DNA of 64,000 nucleotides from CAZENU01 sp965117035 (GCA_965117035.1 OZ220748.1:2480001-2544000), one strand, 5' to 3'. Positions 24,645 through 33,436 are shown, counted from the stretch's first letter. Numbers and translations are program-made. Notes: generated from the letters alone by a model not told the origin.

Positions 24645-25844
24645 CTATCCGCCGGCGCCCGCGGCGGCCCCGAGATGCCTGCGCACGAGCAGGCTCGCGG
24701 GCAGGATCAGCATAGTCGCCGCGGCCATGACCGTCATCGTCGCGCGCAGGTTCGTCACGTCGGCTATCCACCCGTATATGACGGGCGCGATCGCCGACGC
24801 CTCGGTGACCGTGTAGTAATAGCCGTACGTGCTGGCGCGGCGCTCGCCGGGCGCGAACTTCGCGACCGCCGCGTACAGGATCGACGATGTGCCGTTCAGC
24901 CCGAACCCGAGGACGAGCATCAGCACCGGCGCCGCGACGACCGGCGTGAACAGCACCGCGAGCAGCAGCAGCGCGGTCATGCCCTTCGTCCACCAGACCA
25001 GGCCGATGGAGCCGTAGCGGTCGTCGAGCCAGCCGCAGCCGTACTTGCCGGCCGCGCCGCCCGCCAGCAGCAGGGTCAGCAGGATGAGCACCTCGCGCGT
25101 GCCGGCGCCACGGTCGGCGAGCACGAATGGGACGAAGGTCAGCGCGGCGGTCCGGGTGGCCGCGTCCATGAACCCGATCGATGCGAGGGTGACGAGGCCG
25201 CGGGCCGGCTTCGCGGACCCGGCCATCGACGGGCGGCCGCCCCCGGCGGGGCCAGCGACGGCGCGTGGCGAGCCGACGCTGCGCCACGCCAGCATCGACA
25301 GCGCCATGAACACGATCCCGACGGCGCCTACGAGCCGCATCGTCGACCGCCAGCCCAGCCCGATCACGACCACCAACGGGGCCAGCAGCTTGCCGATGTC
25401 TCCCGCGAAGTTCACCGTGCCGACCGCCGCGCTGTGGCCGCTGTCGCGGTACGTCCGCGAGACCATGCTCGTCGCCAGGGGGTGCTGCGTCCCGCCGCCG
25501 AGCCCGCCCAGGACGGTGGCGGCGAACAGCGGCACGAACGAGGTCACCGACGCCATCGCCAGGAACCCCACGCCCACCCATATGTTGCCCGCGATCAGCA
25601 GCCAGAACTCGTTCCACCGCTCCGCCAGGAAGCCGGCCGGCACCTGCAGGACTATCGACGCCGTGCCGAAGCCGGTCCGCAGCAGGCCGACCTCCGTGTA
25701 CGACAGGTCCAGCACGGGGTCCTCCCGCATGATCGGCAGCAGCGGGATCATCAGCGCGAAGAACAGGTCGCTCCACACGTGGGTCGCCGAGGCGAACACG
25801 AGGGTGCGCCCGCGGCGAGCGGACCGGTCAGACGTTTCGGTCAT
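24645..25844 (-). CDS. MFS transporter
   Basis: 399 residues with about 12 hydrophobic helices. It begins with a TLVFASATHVWSDLFFALM helix and has the loop-2 region GFLAERWNEFW, with a repeat-like FGLNGTSSILYAAVAKFAPG in the second half. A central cytoplasmic loop (about residues 185-215, rich in Gly, Pro and Ala) separates two six-helix bundles. Sequence style is that of NarK/YfmO-like permeases; the substrate cannot be told. It is last in the CPBP-trpA-aroH-aroF run, so export or uptake of an aromatic compound is conceivable but unproven. Confidence 0.88.
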   Translation of the reverse strand: MTETSDRSARRGRTLVFASATHVWSDLFFALMIPLLPIMREDPVLDLSYTEVGLLRTGFGTASIVLQVPAGFLAERWNEFWLLIAGNIWVGVGFLAMASVTSFVPLFAATVLGGLGGGTQHPLATSMVSRTYRDSGHSAAVGTVNFAGDIGKLLAPLVVVIGLGWRSTMRLVGAVGIVFMALSMLAWRSVGSPRAVAGPAGGGRPSMAGSAKPARGLVTLASIGFMDAATRTAALTFVPFVLADRGAGTREVLILLTLLLAGGAAGKYGCGWLDDRYGSIGLVWWTKGMTALLLLAVLFTPVVAAPVLMLVLGFGLNGTSSILYAAVAKFAPGERRASTYGYYYTVTEASAIAPVIYGWIADVTNLRATMTVMAAATMLILPASLLVRRHLGAAAGAGG

Positions 25845-25932
25845 GTCGCGCGCGGAGCCTCAGGCCGGTGCGACGCCGGCCGCGTCCCGCCATCCCCGGA
25901 AGGAACGAAAGACGGGCCGGACGCCGCGCACC

Positions 25933-26994
25933 CTAGTACCCGAGCTCGCCGAGCTGCGCGTGAGCGTGCCGGAGGAGCTCGTCGGTGTGCTGCCAGTCGA
26001 TGCAGGCATCGGTGATCGACACGCCGTAGGCGAGGTCAGCCGGGTCGTCGCCGAGGGTCTGGTTGCCGGCGTTTAGGTGGCTCTCCAGCATCAGGCCCAC
26101 GACGCCGTCGTTACCTGCGAGGCGCTGACCGACCACGTCCCTGAATACGACCGGCTGCCGCCGGTGGTCCTTGCCCGAGTTCGCGTGCGAGCAGTCGACG
26201 ACCAGGTTCGGGTCGAGCCCTGAGCCGCGCAGGATGTCCTGCGCGCTGGCGACGGACTCGGCGTCGTAGTTGGGCCCTCTCGCCCCACCGCGCAGGACGA
26301 GGTGCCCGGCCGGGTTGCCCATAGTCTTGACGATGGACGCGACGCCGTCGTCGTCGATGCCGAGAAATACGTGCTCCTCTCGCGCCGCCAGAACGCCGTC
26401 GGCGGCGATCTGCACGGTGCCGCCCGTGCCGTTCTTGAAGCCGATGGGCATGCTCAGCCCGCTCGCGATCAGCCTGTGCACCTGGCTCTCGGTCGTGCGG
26501 GCGCCGATGGCGCCCCACGCTATCAGGTCGCCCAGGTACTGCGGCGTGAAGGGCTCGAGGAACTCGGTCGCGGCGGGCAGGCCCGTCTCGCAGACCTGCA
26601 GCAGGAACTGCCGGGCCCTGGCCATGCCGTCCTTGACGTCGTAGGTGCCGTTCAGGTTGGGGTCGTTGATGTAGCCCTTCCAGCCGACCGTGGTCCGGGG
26701 CTTCTCGAAGTAGACCCGCATGGCGACGAATATGCGGTCGCTGACCTCTTCAGCCAAGGCCGCCAGGCGCCGCGCGTACTCTATCCCGGCCACGGGATCG
26801 TGAATGGAGCACGGGCCGACGATGACCAGCAGGCGTGGGTCGTCGCCCGCGATAATTCGCTCGATCGCGGCTCGATGCTCTGCTACCTGCGCCGTGATCT
26901 CTTCGGTGGTCGGGTACCGCTTCCAGTACTCCGCCGGGGAGTCCAGCGGAGTGATGCTCTGCACCCGAACGTTGTGTACCTGCGGTTGAACCAT
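25933..26994 (-). CDS. aroF: 3-deoxy-7-phosphoheptulonate synthase, class I (AroFGH type)
   Basis: 353 residues. It catalyses the first shikimate-pathway step, joining PEP and erythrose 4-phosphate. Motifs of the type I-alpha enzyme: LLVIVGPCSIHDPVAGIEYA, VYFEKPRTTVGWKGYINDP, GARTTESQVHRLIASGL, then VDCSHANSGKDHRRQ and VVGLMLESHL with metal-binding residues. The N-terminal extension of about 50 residues suggests allosteric control as in AroF/G/H. It follows aroH by 140 bp in the same direction. Confidence 0.96.
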   Translation of the reverse strand: MVQPQVHNVRVQSITPLDSPAEYWKRYPTTEEITAQVAEHRAAIERIIAGDDPRLLVIVGPCSIHDPVAGIEYARRLAALAEEVSDRIFVAMRVYFEKPRTTVGWKGYINDPNLNGTYDVKDGMARARQFLLQVCETGLPAATEFLEPFTPQYLGDLIAWGAIGARTTESQVHRLIASGLSMPIGFKNGTGGTVQIAADGVLAAREEHVFLGIDDDGVASIVKTMGNPAGHLVLRGGARGPNYDAESVASAQDILRGSGLDPNLVVDCSHANSGKDHRRQPVVFRDVVGQRLAGNDGVVGLMLESHLNAGNQTLGDDPADLAYGVSITDACIDWQHTDELLRHAHAQLGELGY

Positions 26995-27134
26995 TGCTCG
27001 CCTCCGTTTCAGCGTGTGGGGATGATCGTCCGATGGAGTGCGCCGAAATACAGCGGCGCCACCTCCGCCAGATCGAACCAGCCCCGCGCCGGGGTACGAG
27101 CCGGTCTACGGCCTTCTACCCTTGGCGACAAGGT

Positions 27135-27506
27135 TCACACCTCCTCCGTGCCCCTGCTCCGCAAGTTGGACGCCCCCTTCAGGTATACGAAATCGATCTC
27201 TTCGAGGGCTTTGTCCGTGTTCACCAGGAGCAGGACTCTTATGCATCTGCCCGCGCCATCGCCGACGTTCATCTCACGGGCGCACATCAGCGCCGTCTGC
27301 GTCCATCCCATCTGCCGGGCGGCCAGCGCGGGGAACTCGGCGTCCAGGTCGTCGGTGGCGGTGAAGTATGCCGCCGCCACGTCATTCACGTCGATGTCGT
27401 TGGCCTCGACCAGCCTTCCGAGAAGCTCTTTGGTCGCCTCCAGTATCGCCTCTTTGGAGTTGGTATCGGCCGTGGTGGCGCCCCTGATACCCCTGACTCC
27501 GGTCAT
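27135..27506 (-). CDS. aroH: Chorismate mutase, AroH class
   Basis: 123 residues. Trimeric monofunctional AroH fold: VRGIRGATTADTNSKEAI at the start (Arg and Thr of the active site), FTATDDLDAEFPALAARQMG in the middle (the ATxDL motif), and RCIRVLLLVNTD then DFVYLKGASNLR at the end. It converts chorismate to prephenate for Phe/Tyr. It lies between trpA and aroF, so the operon feeds both chorismate branches. Confidence 0.95.
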   Translation of the reverse strand: MTGVRGIRGATTADTNSKEAILEATKELLGRLVEANDIDVNDVAAAYFTATDDLDAEFPALAARQMGWTQTALMCAREMNVGDGAGRCIRVLLLVNTDKALEEIDFVYLKGASNLRSRGTEEV

Positions 27507-27545
27507 TCACGCGCTCCGCTCTTTGCGCGCGGCTTCCGCCGCCTC

Positions 27546-28346
27546 TCAGCCGACGGGCCGCTTCAGATTCGTCAAAAACTCTCGCGCCGCCTGGGCTGCT
27601 TCCCCAGGCGGCACGTCTCCAATCGCGTCCAGCAGGGCGCTTGCCACAATCGCTCCGTCGGCGAACCCCGCTATCTCATCCAGGTGCTGGGTGCTGGAGA
27701 CGCCAAAGCCGACCACTGTGGGGAGGTCGGTGTGCCTGCGGATGCGCTCGACCAGCCTGGCGGCGGCCTCATATCGCAGTCCGGGTCTCGCACCCGTCAC
27801 GCCGGTAAGGCTGACACAGTATATGAACCCCCCAGCGCCTTTGCAAGCAAGCTCTATGCGCCTGTCCGTGCTCGTCGGCGCCAGCATCGGTATCAGGTGG
27901 ACGCCGTAGTCCGCGCATATGCGGGCGAACCCGGCGCCGTCGTCCGGCGGCAGGTCGGGGACGATCAGGCCGTCCGCGCCGGCACTGGCGGCGTCCGTCA
28001 CGAACCGCTCCTGGCCGTAGCGCATGAAGGGGTTGAAGTAGCCCATCAGCACCAGCGGGGAGACGATACCGCGCTCCCTGAGCCTGCGCACCACGTCCAG
28101 GCACGTGGGAACGGTGACACCGTTGCGCAGGGCCTCCGCGCTCGACCGCTGGACCGTGGGGCCGTCCGCGAGCGGATCGCTGAACGGCACTCCCATCTCC
28201 AGCATGTCGCCGCCCGACTCGAGCAGCGCGGCCGCGATCTCCTCCGACGATGCGACGTCGGGGTACCCGACCGTCACGAACGGCGCGAGCACCGAGACGC
28301 CGGCCCTTCTCGCGTTCTCGAAAGTCGTGTCTATCCTGTTGGCCAA
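27546..28346 (-). CDS. trpA: Tryptophan synthase alpha chain
   Basis: 266 residues. TIM barrel that releases indole from indole-3-glycerol phosphate. Catalytic Glu lies in DMLEMGVPFSDPLADGP and catalytic Asp in GLIVPDLPPDDG. The phosphate site is VVGFGVSSTQHL with CVSLTGVTGARPGL. trpB is not adjacent, which is unusual because TrpA and TrpB form a tetramer and are usually coupled. It must be encoded elsewhere. Confidence 0.97.
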   Translation of the reverse strand: MANRIDTTFENARRAGVSVLAPFVTVGYPDVASSEEIAAALLESGGDMLEMGVPFSDPLADGPTVQRSSAEALRNGVTVPTCLDVVRRLRERGIVSPLVLMGYFNPFMRYGQERFVTDAASAGADGLIVPDLPPDDGAGFARICADYGVHLIPMLAPTSTDRRIELACKGAGGFIYCVSLTGVTGARPGLRYEAAARLVERIRRHTDLPTVVGFGVSSTQHLDEIAGFADGAIVASALLDAIGDVPPGEAAQAAREFLTNLKRPVG

Positions 28347-28373
28347 TGGGAAACCGCCTCTTCGCGCCGCGGC

Positions 28374-29090
28374 TCAGCTCGACGCGAGCAGACCTATTAT
28401 AGCCAGCGAGTTCTGGCCGGCGTGCGCCAGCATGGGCGGCCATATCGACCGCGTTCTCAGGTAGAGCCATGAGAGCAGCAGCCCGGTGAAGAAGAACGGG
28501 ACCATCACGCCCACGTCGACGTGTCCCACCGCGAACAGGGCGGACGCGAGGACGGCGCCCCTGAACGCGCCCAGCGTCGGGACCAGCGCTGCCAGCAGGA
28601 ATCCACGGAAGAACACCTCCTCTGCGAACGGGCCGACCAGCACCGCGATGGCGACGTTCACTACGAGAAAGACGCCCGAGCCCAGCCTGTCGACGTCGAG
28701 CGGCTCGGGCACGAGGATGTCGGGCCCGAAGCGGTCCGCCAGCGAGACAAACACGACGAGGAACCCTATACTGAGGACGAGGCAGGCCGCCGACAGCGCG
28801 ATCGTCGAGGCGCCGGCGGGAGCGGCGAGACCGAGCGACCTCCACGGCGCACCGTACTTCCGCACCGCGAACAGCCAGACGGCGACGAGCAGGAGGCCGG
28901 TCAGGGCGGCGAGGGCCGCCGTGCTGACCGCGTCTACGAGAGTCCCGGAGCCACCGCGGAACGGCCAGACGAAGAGAATGGCGGCCCCGGCGCCGGCAAT
29001 CACGAGGCCCACGGCGCGCGCCGCGTCCGCCGCGTCCCACGGGGCGTCGATGGGCGGCAGCGCCTGGTCGGACGGTCTGAAGAGCGACAT
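28374..29090 (-). CDS. CPBP family intramembrane metalloprotease
   Basis: 238 residues, ATG after AGGAGAACG. Six to eight hydrophobic segments. The Abi/CPBP motifs are all visible: FAEEVFFRGFLLA (EExxxR), ALFAVGHVDVG (second His) and LAHAGQNSLAI (HxxxN). Bacterial members are Rce1-like membrane proteases; some act in bacteriocin immunity or membrane stress. It leads the trpA-aroH-aroF-MFS run, 27 bases from trpA, though a functional link to aromatic synthesis is not obvious. Confidence 0.9.
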   Translation of the reverse strand: MSLFRPSDQALPPIDAPWDAADAARAVGLVIAGAGAAILFVWPFRGGSGTLVDAVSTAALAALTGLLLVAVWLFAVRKYGAPWRSLGLAAPAGASTIALSAACLVLSIGFLVVFVSLADRFGPDILVPEPLDVDRLGSGVFLVVNVAIAVLVGPFAEEVFFRGFLLAALVPTLGAFRGAVLASALFAVGHVDVGVMVPFFFTGLLLSWLYLRTRSIWPPMLAHAGQNSLAIIGLLASS

Positions 29091-29142
29091 CGTTCTCCTC
29101 GGAGTGTACCACCGCGACGAAGCGGCGCACGGCCCGAGGGTC

Positions 29143-29190
29143 TTGTCCTCCCTCCCCTCGCGGGAGGGAGTTAGAGGGAGGGGGCGTCCG
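29143..29190. repeat. CCTCCCCTCGCGGGAGGGAG repeat
   Basis: Another copy of the CTCCCCTCGCGGGAG family, upstream of the small gene at 29224. Confidence 0.6.
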
Positions 29191-29223
29191 CAAACGCCGT
29201 GAACAAGCAGCGAGGGCTAAGGA

Positions 29224-29490
29224 ATGAACGCGTCAGGACTCGATATCAAGGGATCGTCCGGGAGCAAGCGGGTCGAGGTGGGCTGCGAGCACCAGAGGGG
29301 GATGCTCTACGTCGTGCGCGCCGAGCGTAGCTGGGTGTGCTCAGACGACATGCTGCAGGCCCATGCGCTCGCGGGATTCTTCAAGCAGATCGCCGCGTCG
29401 GACGAGCCCGCGGTGAAAGAGGCGATGCGGCAGTGGGGGCTCTACTTCCGCGAGCTTCCGCTGGAGGACGGGGAGGAAGAGGGCGGCTAG
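29224..29490 (+). CDS. Small hypothetical protein
   Basis: 88 residues, not recognised. Soluble, with two cysteines (VGCEH and SWVCSDD), a central ALAGFFKQIAASDEPAVKEA helix, and an acidic Glu-Gly tail. The ATG is preceded by a weak AAGG. Codon use looks like the chromosome, which supports a real gene. It stands alone between two repeat tracts. Confidence 0.6.
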   Translation: MNASGLDIKGSSGSKRVEVGCEHQRGMLYVVRAERSWVCSDDMLQAHALAGFFKQIAASDEPAVKEAMRQWGLYFRELPLEDGEEEGG

Positions 29491-29762
29491 AGCGCCGCCT
29501 GCCCGATTGTCGCCCTGAACAGAGTGAGGGGCCTGGGGCGGGGGCAAGGTCGCCGCGCGGTCCAGGGCGAGAAGCCCCACCCCAGGTCCTTCGCGTTGCT
29601 GAGACCCTTGCATGACCGTCATTCCCGCGCAGGCGGGAACCCAGGGCGGGGCCTCCCAGGTACGGAATCGACGCGTCTCCACCACATCCGCCGCTCGCGA
29701 GCGGAGTTACGCAGGAGTTACGCAAAGGTCTCTTGCCCGGGGCGACAGTCGTCCGGGTCCCG
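29491..29762. repeat. REP-like repeats: GGGCCTGGGG/CCCCAGGTCC and CATTCCCGCGCAGGCGGGAA
   Basis: Inverted GGGCCTGGGG (29530) and CCCCAGGTCC (29579) units, then GAGACCCTTGCATGACCGTC and a CATTCCCGCGCAGGCGGGAA hairpin at 29621. A GTTACGCAGGAGTTACGCA doublet follows near 29706. No gene seen. Confidence 0.65.
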
Positions 29763-30581
29763 CTACAGCTCCGACTCGGCATCCTCGTCGGGGTCGATGA
29801 TGCGGTGGACCATCGAATCGAACACCTCGTCGTCGCCGGGCTCGGTGTCGTCATCCGACCAGTCCTTGATGGCCGCCGGCTCTGCCGCATCGATCCCGAC
29901 CGGCCCGCTCGCGGCGAGCACCCGCATGGCCCTGCCCTCCGGCGACGGGAAAGAGACCGTGCCGGCCTGCGAGGGGTGCCTGTACGTCTCCCTGATGAAG
30001 ACCGCGAGGCTGCGCTCCTCCACGCCGGTCACCACGGCCTCGTAGCGGTTGCCTCCCCTCGTCAGCCTGACGAGCCGGGCCGCGAGCCTGGGCTCCACCT
30101 GGCCAAGGTACTCGCCCGACTGGGACGACACCTTCAGCGCGCCCCCGTCCACGTCGAGCGCCACCGGATGCCCCGGCGCAAGCTCCAGCAGACGCTCGGA
30201 CGGGCCCAGGTTGATGAGCGACGTGACGCCGGACCTGCCGCGTTCCTCGATGAATGCACGGCTGCGCCTCGCGGGGGAGGCGCCGGCCCTGGGCCCCTCG
30301 TCGCCGAGCCTGGCGAGACGGTCCAGGTTCTTCTTCGCGATCGGGTTCCTGGGCGATACGGACAGCGCCCGCTCGAACGCCTCCCGGGCCTCGCCGTTCC
30401 GGCCCAGCTCGCTGAGGGCCTTGCCCAGCCGGTTGAAGGTCTCCAGGTCGTTCGGGAAGTCCTCCAGTATCGACTGGTTGACCTCGACCGCCTCCTCCCA
30501 GCGGCTCTCCATCGCCAGCGCGACGGCCTGCCTGGACAGGTCGTTCTTCTTCTCCTGCACCGTCCCGGCTTCGAACGTCAT
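29763..30581 (-). CDS. Tetratricopeptide-repeat protein
   Basis: 272 residues. The N-terminal half has two TPR-like units: RQAVALAMESRWEEAVEVNQ and DLETFNRLGKALSELGRNGE, followed by AREAFERALSVSPRNPIAKK. A linker leads to a beta-rich region (VALDVDGGALKVSSQSGEYL, then RLTRGGNRYEAVVTGV) that resembles small HIRAN/SH3-like barrels found in Chloroflexi TPR proteins. The C-terminus is very acidic. It is probably a scaffold that binds a partner protein; none is identified. Confidence 0.8.
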   Translation of the reverse strand: MTFEAGTVQEKKNDLSRQAVALAMESRWEEAVEVNQSILEDFPNDLETFNRLGKALSELGRNGEAREAFERALSVSPRNPIAKKNLDRLARLGDEGPRAGASPARRSRAFIEERGRSGVTSLINLGPSERLLELAPGHPVALDVDGGALKVSSQSGEYLGQVEPRLAARLVRLTRGGNRYEAVVTGVEERSLAVFIRETYRHPSQAGTVSFPSPEGRAMRVLAASGPVGIDAAEPAAIKDWSDDDTEPGDDEVFDSMVHRIIDPDEDAESEL

Positions 30582-30784
30582 GGCGTCAGCTTACCAAACC
30601 TGGTTGGATTCCTGCCTAATGAACGCGCTTCGGGCTGCGCGACACATGGGGGAGCGGGCGGGCGAGCGGTGTCCGGTACAGCGACGGCTCCCCGGGGATG
30701 GCCTGAGCAGGTCCGTGGACCGTGGCGCGCTCGCCCCCAACCATCCCAATCACCGGATCTCACGAACCACGGTTCAGGCGTCCC
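30582..30784. repeat. Gap with CATCCCAATCACCGGATCTC / GGTTCAGGCGTC repeat
   Basis: The last 45 bases hold a reverse-complement copy of the TCTGAACTGTGATTCGTGGG ... GATTGGGATGATT repeat. The rest shows nothing clear. Confidence 0.55.
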
Positions 30785-31495
30785 CTAGTACCGGTAGCTG
30801 ACCCGGCGAAAGCCCTCGGCGTACTGCAGCCCGGTGCCGATGGCCCGTTTCCAGCGCCAGCGCTTCATCATCTCGATCGTCTCCTCGACGGGCCCGCCGA
30901 CCTGGGACACGTGCGCCGCCAGCGCCCTCGCGCCCGTCTCGACGTGGTCGGTGACGTCGACCCAGTGGTCGGGCTCCGGGTGGTTCATGATCCACACCTC
31001 GGCGACCTTGTGCGGCTCCAGGCCCTCGTCGAGCAGCTCCGGGAAGGTCATGTGGTCGCGCGCCGTCGGGAAGACCGCCGAGAGCGCCGCCTCGCCCGCC
31101 GCGAGGTGGTCGGGATGGCCGCCCGGGCCCTGCAGGCTGCGCACCGGGTTCGGGCATATCAGCACGTCCGGCCTGTGGCGGCGAATCTCGCGGGCGACGT
31201 CTCGCCGGAGCTCCAGCGTCGGCTGCAGCTTGCTGTCCTCGTGGTCGAGGAAGGCTACCCCGGAGAGACCGAGGATCTTGCCCGCGTTGGACTGCTCCTC
31301 GCGCCTGATAGCCGACAGACGCTCCTGCGTCATCTCGCGGTCGCCGCTGCCCTTGCTGCCGTCGGTGCAGATCACGTAGACGACATCCCAGCCCTCGGCG
31401 CACCACTTCGCGACGGTGCCCGAGCAGCCGTACTCGGCGTCGTCCGCGTGCGCGACGACGACCATGCCCCTGCTGTACTCGCGTTCCTCAGCCAT
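30785..31495 (-). CDS. PIG-L family deacetylase (LmbE-like)
   Basis: 236 residues with an AGGGGA site. Zinc-dependent N-acetylglucosamine-type deacetylase fold: MVVVAHADDAEYGCSG carries the AHxDD zinc ligands and PGGHPDHLAAGEAAL the HPDH ligand. Homologues include MshB/BshB and the GlcNAc-PI deacetylase. A bacillithiol or mycothiol route cannot be claimed, as no partner genes are visible. The 5' leader contains a hairpin. Confidence 0.9.
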   Translation of the reverse strand: MAEEREYSRGMVVVAHADDAEYGCSGTVAKWCAEGWDVVYVICTDGSKGSGDREMTQERLSAIRREEQSNAGKILGLSGVAFLDHEDSKLQPTLELRRDVAREIRRHRPDVLICPNPVRSLQGPGGHPDHLAAGEAALSAVFPTARDHMTFPELLDEGLEPHKVAEVWIMNHPEPDHWVDVTDHVETGARALAAHVSQVGGPVEETIEMMKRWRWKRAIGTGLQYAEGFRRVSYRY

Positions 31496-31564
31496 TCCCC
31501 TGCCTGCGCTCGCGCCCTCCCGGTCGCCGGGCAGGCGCTGCGTCCTCCAGCCCGGACAAACGAC

Positions 31565-31592
31565 AGCCTCCCTACTGGCAAGCGGGGAGGCT
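31565..31592 (-). promoter_or_regulatory. Leader hairpin upstream of the PIG-L gene
   Basis: AGCCTCCC (31565-31572) and GGGAGGCT (31585-31592) form an 8-bp stem with a 12-base loop, followed on the minus strand by GTCGTTTGT. It lies between the extended -10 at 31626-31634 and the gene, so it could act as an attenuator. Confidence 0.5.
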
Positions 31593-31625
31593 CCGATTCA
31601 AGCCGTCTCCAGACTGACTGGCCGG

Positions 31626-31634
31626 AGTTTAGCA
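31626..31634 (-). promoter_or_regulatory. Extended -10 TGcTAAACT for the PIG-L gene
   Basis: The minus strand reads TTTGCTAAACT about 130 bases upstream of the gene. A second candidate -10, TATACT, lies at 31655-31660. Confidence 0.4.
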
Positions 31635-31689
31635 AAGGCATTCCCAACGCGTCCAGTATACGAGCCCAAGCGAGGCTGTCCCCTCTTGG

Positions 31690-32431
31690 CAGGTACCACT
31701 ACTGACCCGTCATTCCCGCGCAGAGCCTGCCCTCGTGGAGACGGGGGGAGACCTTTGCACAACCGTCTTGCCCGCGAAGGCGGGCATCCATGGTGGGCGG
31801 GGGATGGGTTCCCGTCTCCAGAGACCTTTGCCTAACCCACCTGTGGGAGGCAGATGCGGCGTCGATGCGTCTATTTCGTATCTGGGGACCTCACCCTGGG
31901 TTCCCGCCTGCGGAGACCTTTGCGTAACCCCCTTGCTTGCGGCGAACAGTGGTGGACGTACGTCGATTCCGTAGTTGGGAGACCCCGCCCCTGGATTCCC
32001 GCCTGCGCGGGAACGACGATTATGCAAGGGTCTCCCTGCGCGGGAAAGCCGGTTGTGCGAGGGTCTCCCTGCGCGGGAATGACGGTTATGCAAGGGTCTC
32101 TCTCCACGGGAACGACGGGCACCATTGCACCCTCAAGACGTTAGAGTAGGTTACGCAAGAAGTCTCCGCAGGCGGGAATGACGGGTGGGGCCGACGCCGC
32201 ACGACCCGTCCGCCCCGAGTGCCCCGACGCTCCGTCGGGGTGTATCGAGGGGTCCGCACAACTCAATGCCTGCGATCATGCCGGCGGCCAGCCACCAGGA
32301 TCGCGCCGACCATGCGCTCGCGTATTTGTCGCCTCCCAATCATCCCAATCACCGGAATCCCACGAATCACAGTTCAGGACGTTCCCCGGCGCCAGGGTTG
32401 CGTGCGCCCCTCGAAGTCTGAACAGCGACGC
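31690..32431. repeat. 740-bp field of REP-like repeats with a 33-bp tandem array
   Basis: No gene. CATTCCCGCGCAG, CTTGCCCGCGAAGGCGGGCA and ATTCCCGCCTGCGCGGGAA hairpins recur here. GAGACCTTTGC-nn-AACC segments occur at about 31750, 31829 and 31914. From 32002 to 32100 three 33-bp units run head to tail (CCTGCGCGGGAA...TGCAAGGGTCTC), with a fourth degenerate unit after. Near 32214-32250 is a CCCCGACGCTCCGTCGGGG-GTATCGAGGGG hairpin. At 32335-32385 lies a CATCCCAATCACCGGAATCC unit. AAGTCTGAACAG at 32414 resembles an IS66 right end. Confidence 0.75.
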
Positions 32432-33436
32432 CTACGACGCGAAGTAGCGGGCCAGCTCGTCGCGGTCGAAACGCGGCAGGTCCCGGACTCCGCCCGCGCC
32501 GGCCAGCTTCAGGCCCTCGCCCACGTCGGTAGCGCGGCCGATCTCGGCGGCGGCGATGCCCTCGCCGGCCAGCGCCGCGACGACGGCCGGGGCATCCTCC
32601 GGCGCGACTGCGGCCAGCAGCGCGCCCGAGGCGATCAGCCCCAGCGGGTCGAGCCCGAGGGCCGAGCAGACCTCCGCGCACTCCGGCACGACCGGGATGC
32701 GGTCGCCGTCGATCGCTAGCCCGACGCCAGCGGCGTTGGCCATCTCGAGCAGCCCGGTGGCCACGCCGCCCTCCGTGGGGTCGTGCATCGCGTGGACCTG
32801 GGCGGCGGCGCGCGCAATCCGGGCGTCCCTGAGAACGCTGATGCCGGGCGAGAAGAGCATGTCGCGCGCCCGCTCGATCACCTCGGCATCGACCCCGGCG
32901 GACGCGAGCGCCTCCGGCGCCTCCCGCGCCAGGATGGACGTGCCCTCGATCGCGACGCCCTTGGTCAGCAGGATGCTGTCGCCCGGCCGGACGCCCGACG
33001 TCAGCACGACGTCGTCCTTCTCCGCCTCGCCCAGCAGCGCGCCGACCGCGACGGGCCGGGGGAGGTCGTAGGTGATCTCCGTGTGGCCGCCGACGAGCGC
33101 GATGTCCAGCGCCGCGCATGCCTCCCGCAGCTGCCGGAAGATGTCGGCGACCGTGTCCGGCGCGGCGCCTTCGGGGAGCAGCAGCGTCACCATGAGCCAG
33201 CGCGGCGTCGCGCCGACAACGGCAAGGTCGTTGACGTTGACCTGGACGAGATACCAGCCGATCAGGTCCGTCGCGAACGTTATCGGGTCGGTCTTGGCGA
33301 CCAGGTACCGGTCGCCGAAATCGATGATCGCGGCGTCCTCGCCGGCCCGAGGGCCTACGACGACGCGCGGGTCTGTGGCCTCGACCTGGTCGAGGAGTCC
33401 CGCCAGCATGTCCAACGGCAGCTTGCCCGCCTGCAT
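32432..33436 (-). CDS. AIR synthase-related protein (HypE/PurM-like)
   Basis: 334 residues. PurM-type ATP-grasping fold: GPRAGEDAAIIDFGDRYLVA at the N-terminus (Gly-x-Asp-Asp/Asp-Ala ATP site), then DLAVVGATPRWLMVTLLLP and LVGGHTEITYDLPRPVAVG. The second half has MHDPTEGGVATGLLEMANAA and IASGALLAAVAPEDA. HypE makes the cyanide ligand of NiFe hydrogenases, but it ends in a Pro-Arg-Ile-Cys tail. This protein ends DELARYFAS with no Cys, and no hydrogenase genes lie nearby. It is therefore a HypE-like protein with another, unknown role. Confidence 0.85.
   Translation of the reverse strand: MQAGKLPLDMLAGLLDQVEATDPRVVVGPRAGEDAAIIDFGDRYLVAKTDPITFATDLIGWYLVQVNVNDLAVVGATPRWLMVTLLLPEGAAPDTVADIFRQLREACAALDIALVGGHTEITYDLPRPVAVGALLGEAEKDDVVLTSGVRPGDSILLTKGVAIEGTSILAREAPEALASAGVDAEVIERARDMLFSPGISVLRDARIARAAAQVHAMHDPTEGGVATGLLEMANAAGVGLAIDGDRIPVVPECAEVCSALGLDPLGLIASGALLAAVAPEDAPAVVAALAGEGIAAAEIGRATDVGEGLKLAGAGGVRDLPRFDRDELARYFAS

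Noticed and set aside
32002..32134. CRISPR-like short repeats
   Set aside because: Units are contiguous 33-mers with no spacers, and no cas genes are present.
32414..32425. Third IS66-derived element
   Set aside because: AAGTCTGAACAG resembles a right end, but the terminal TTAC and a left partner with a matching octamer are missing.
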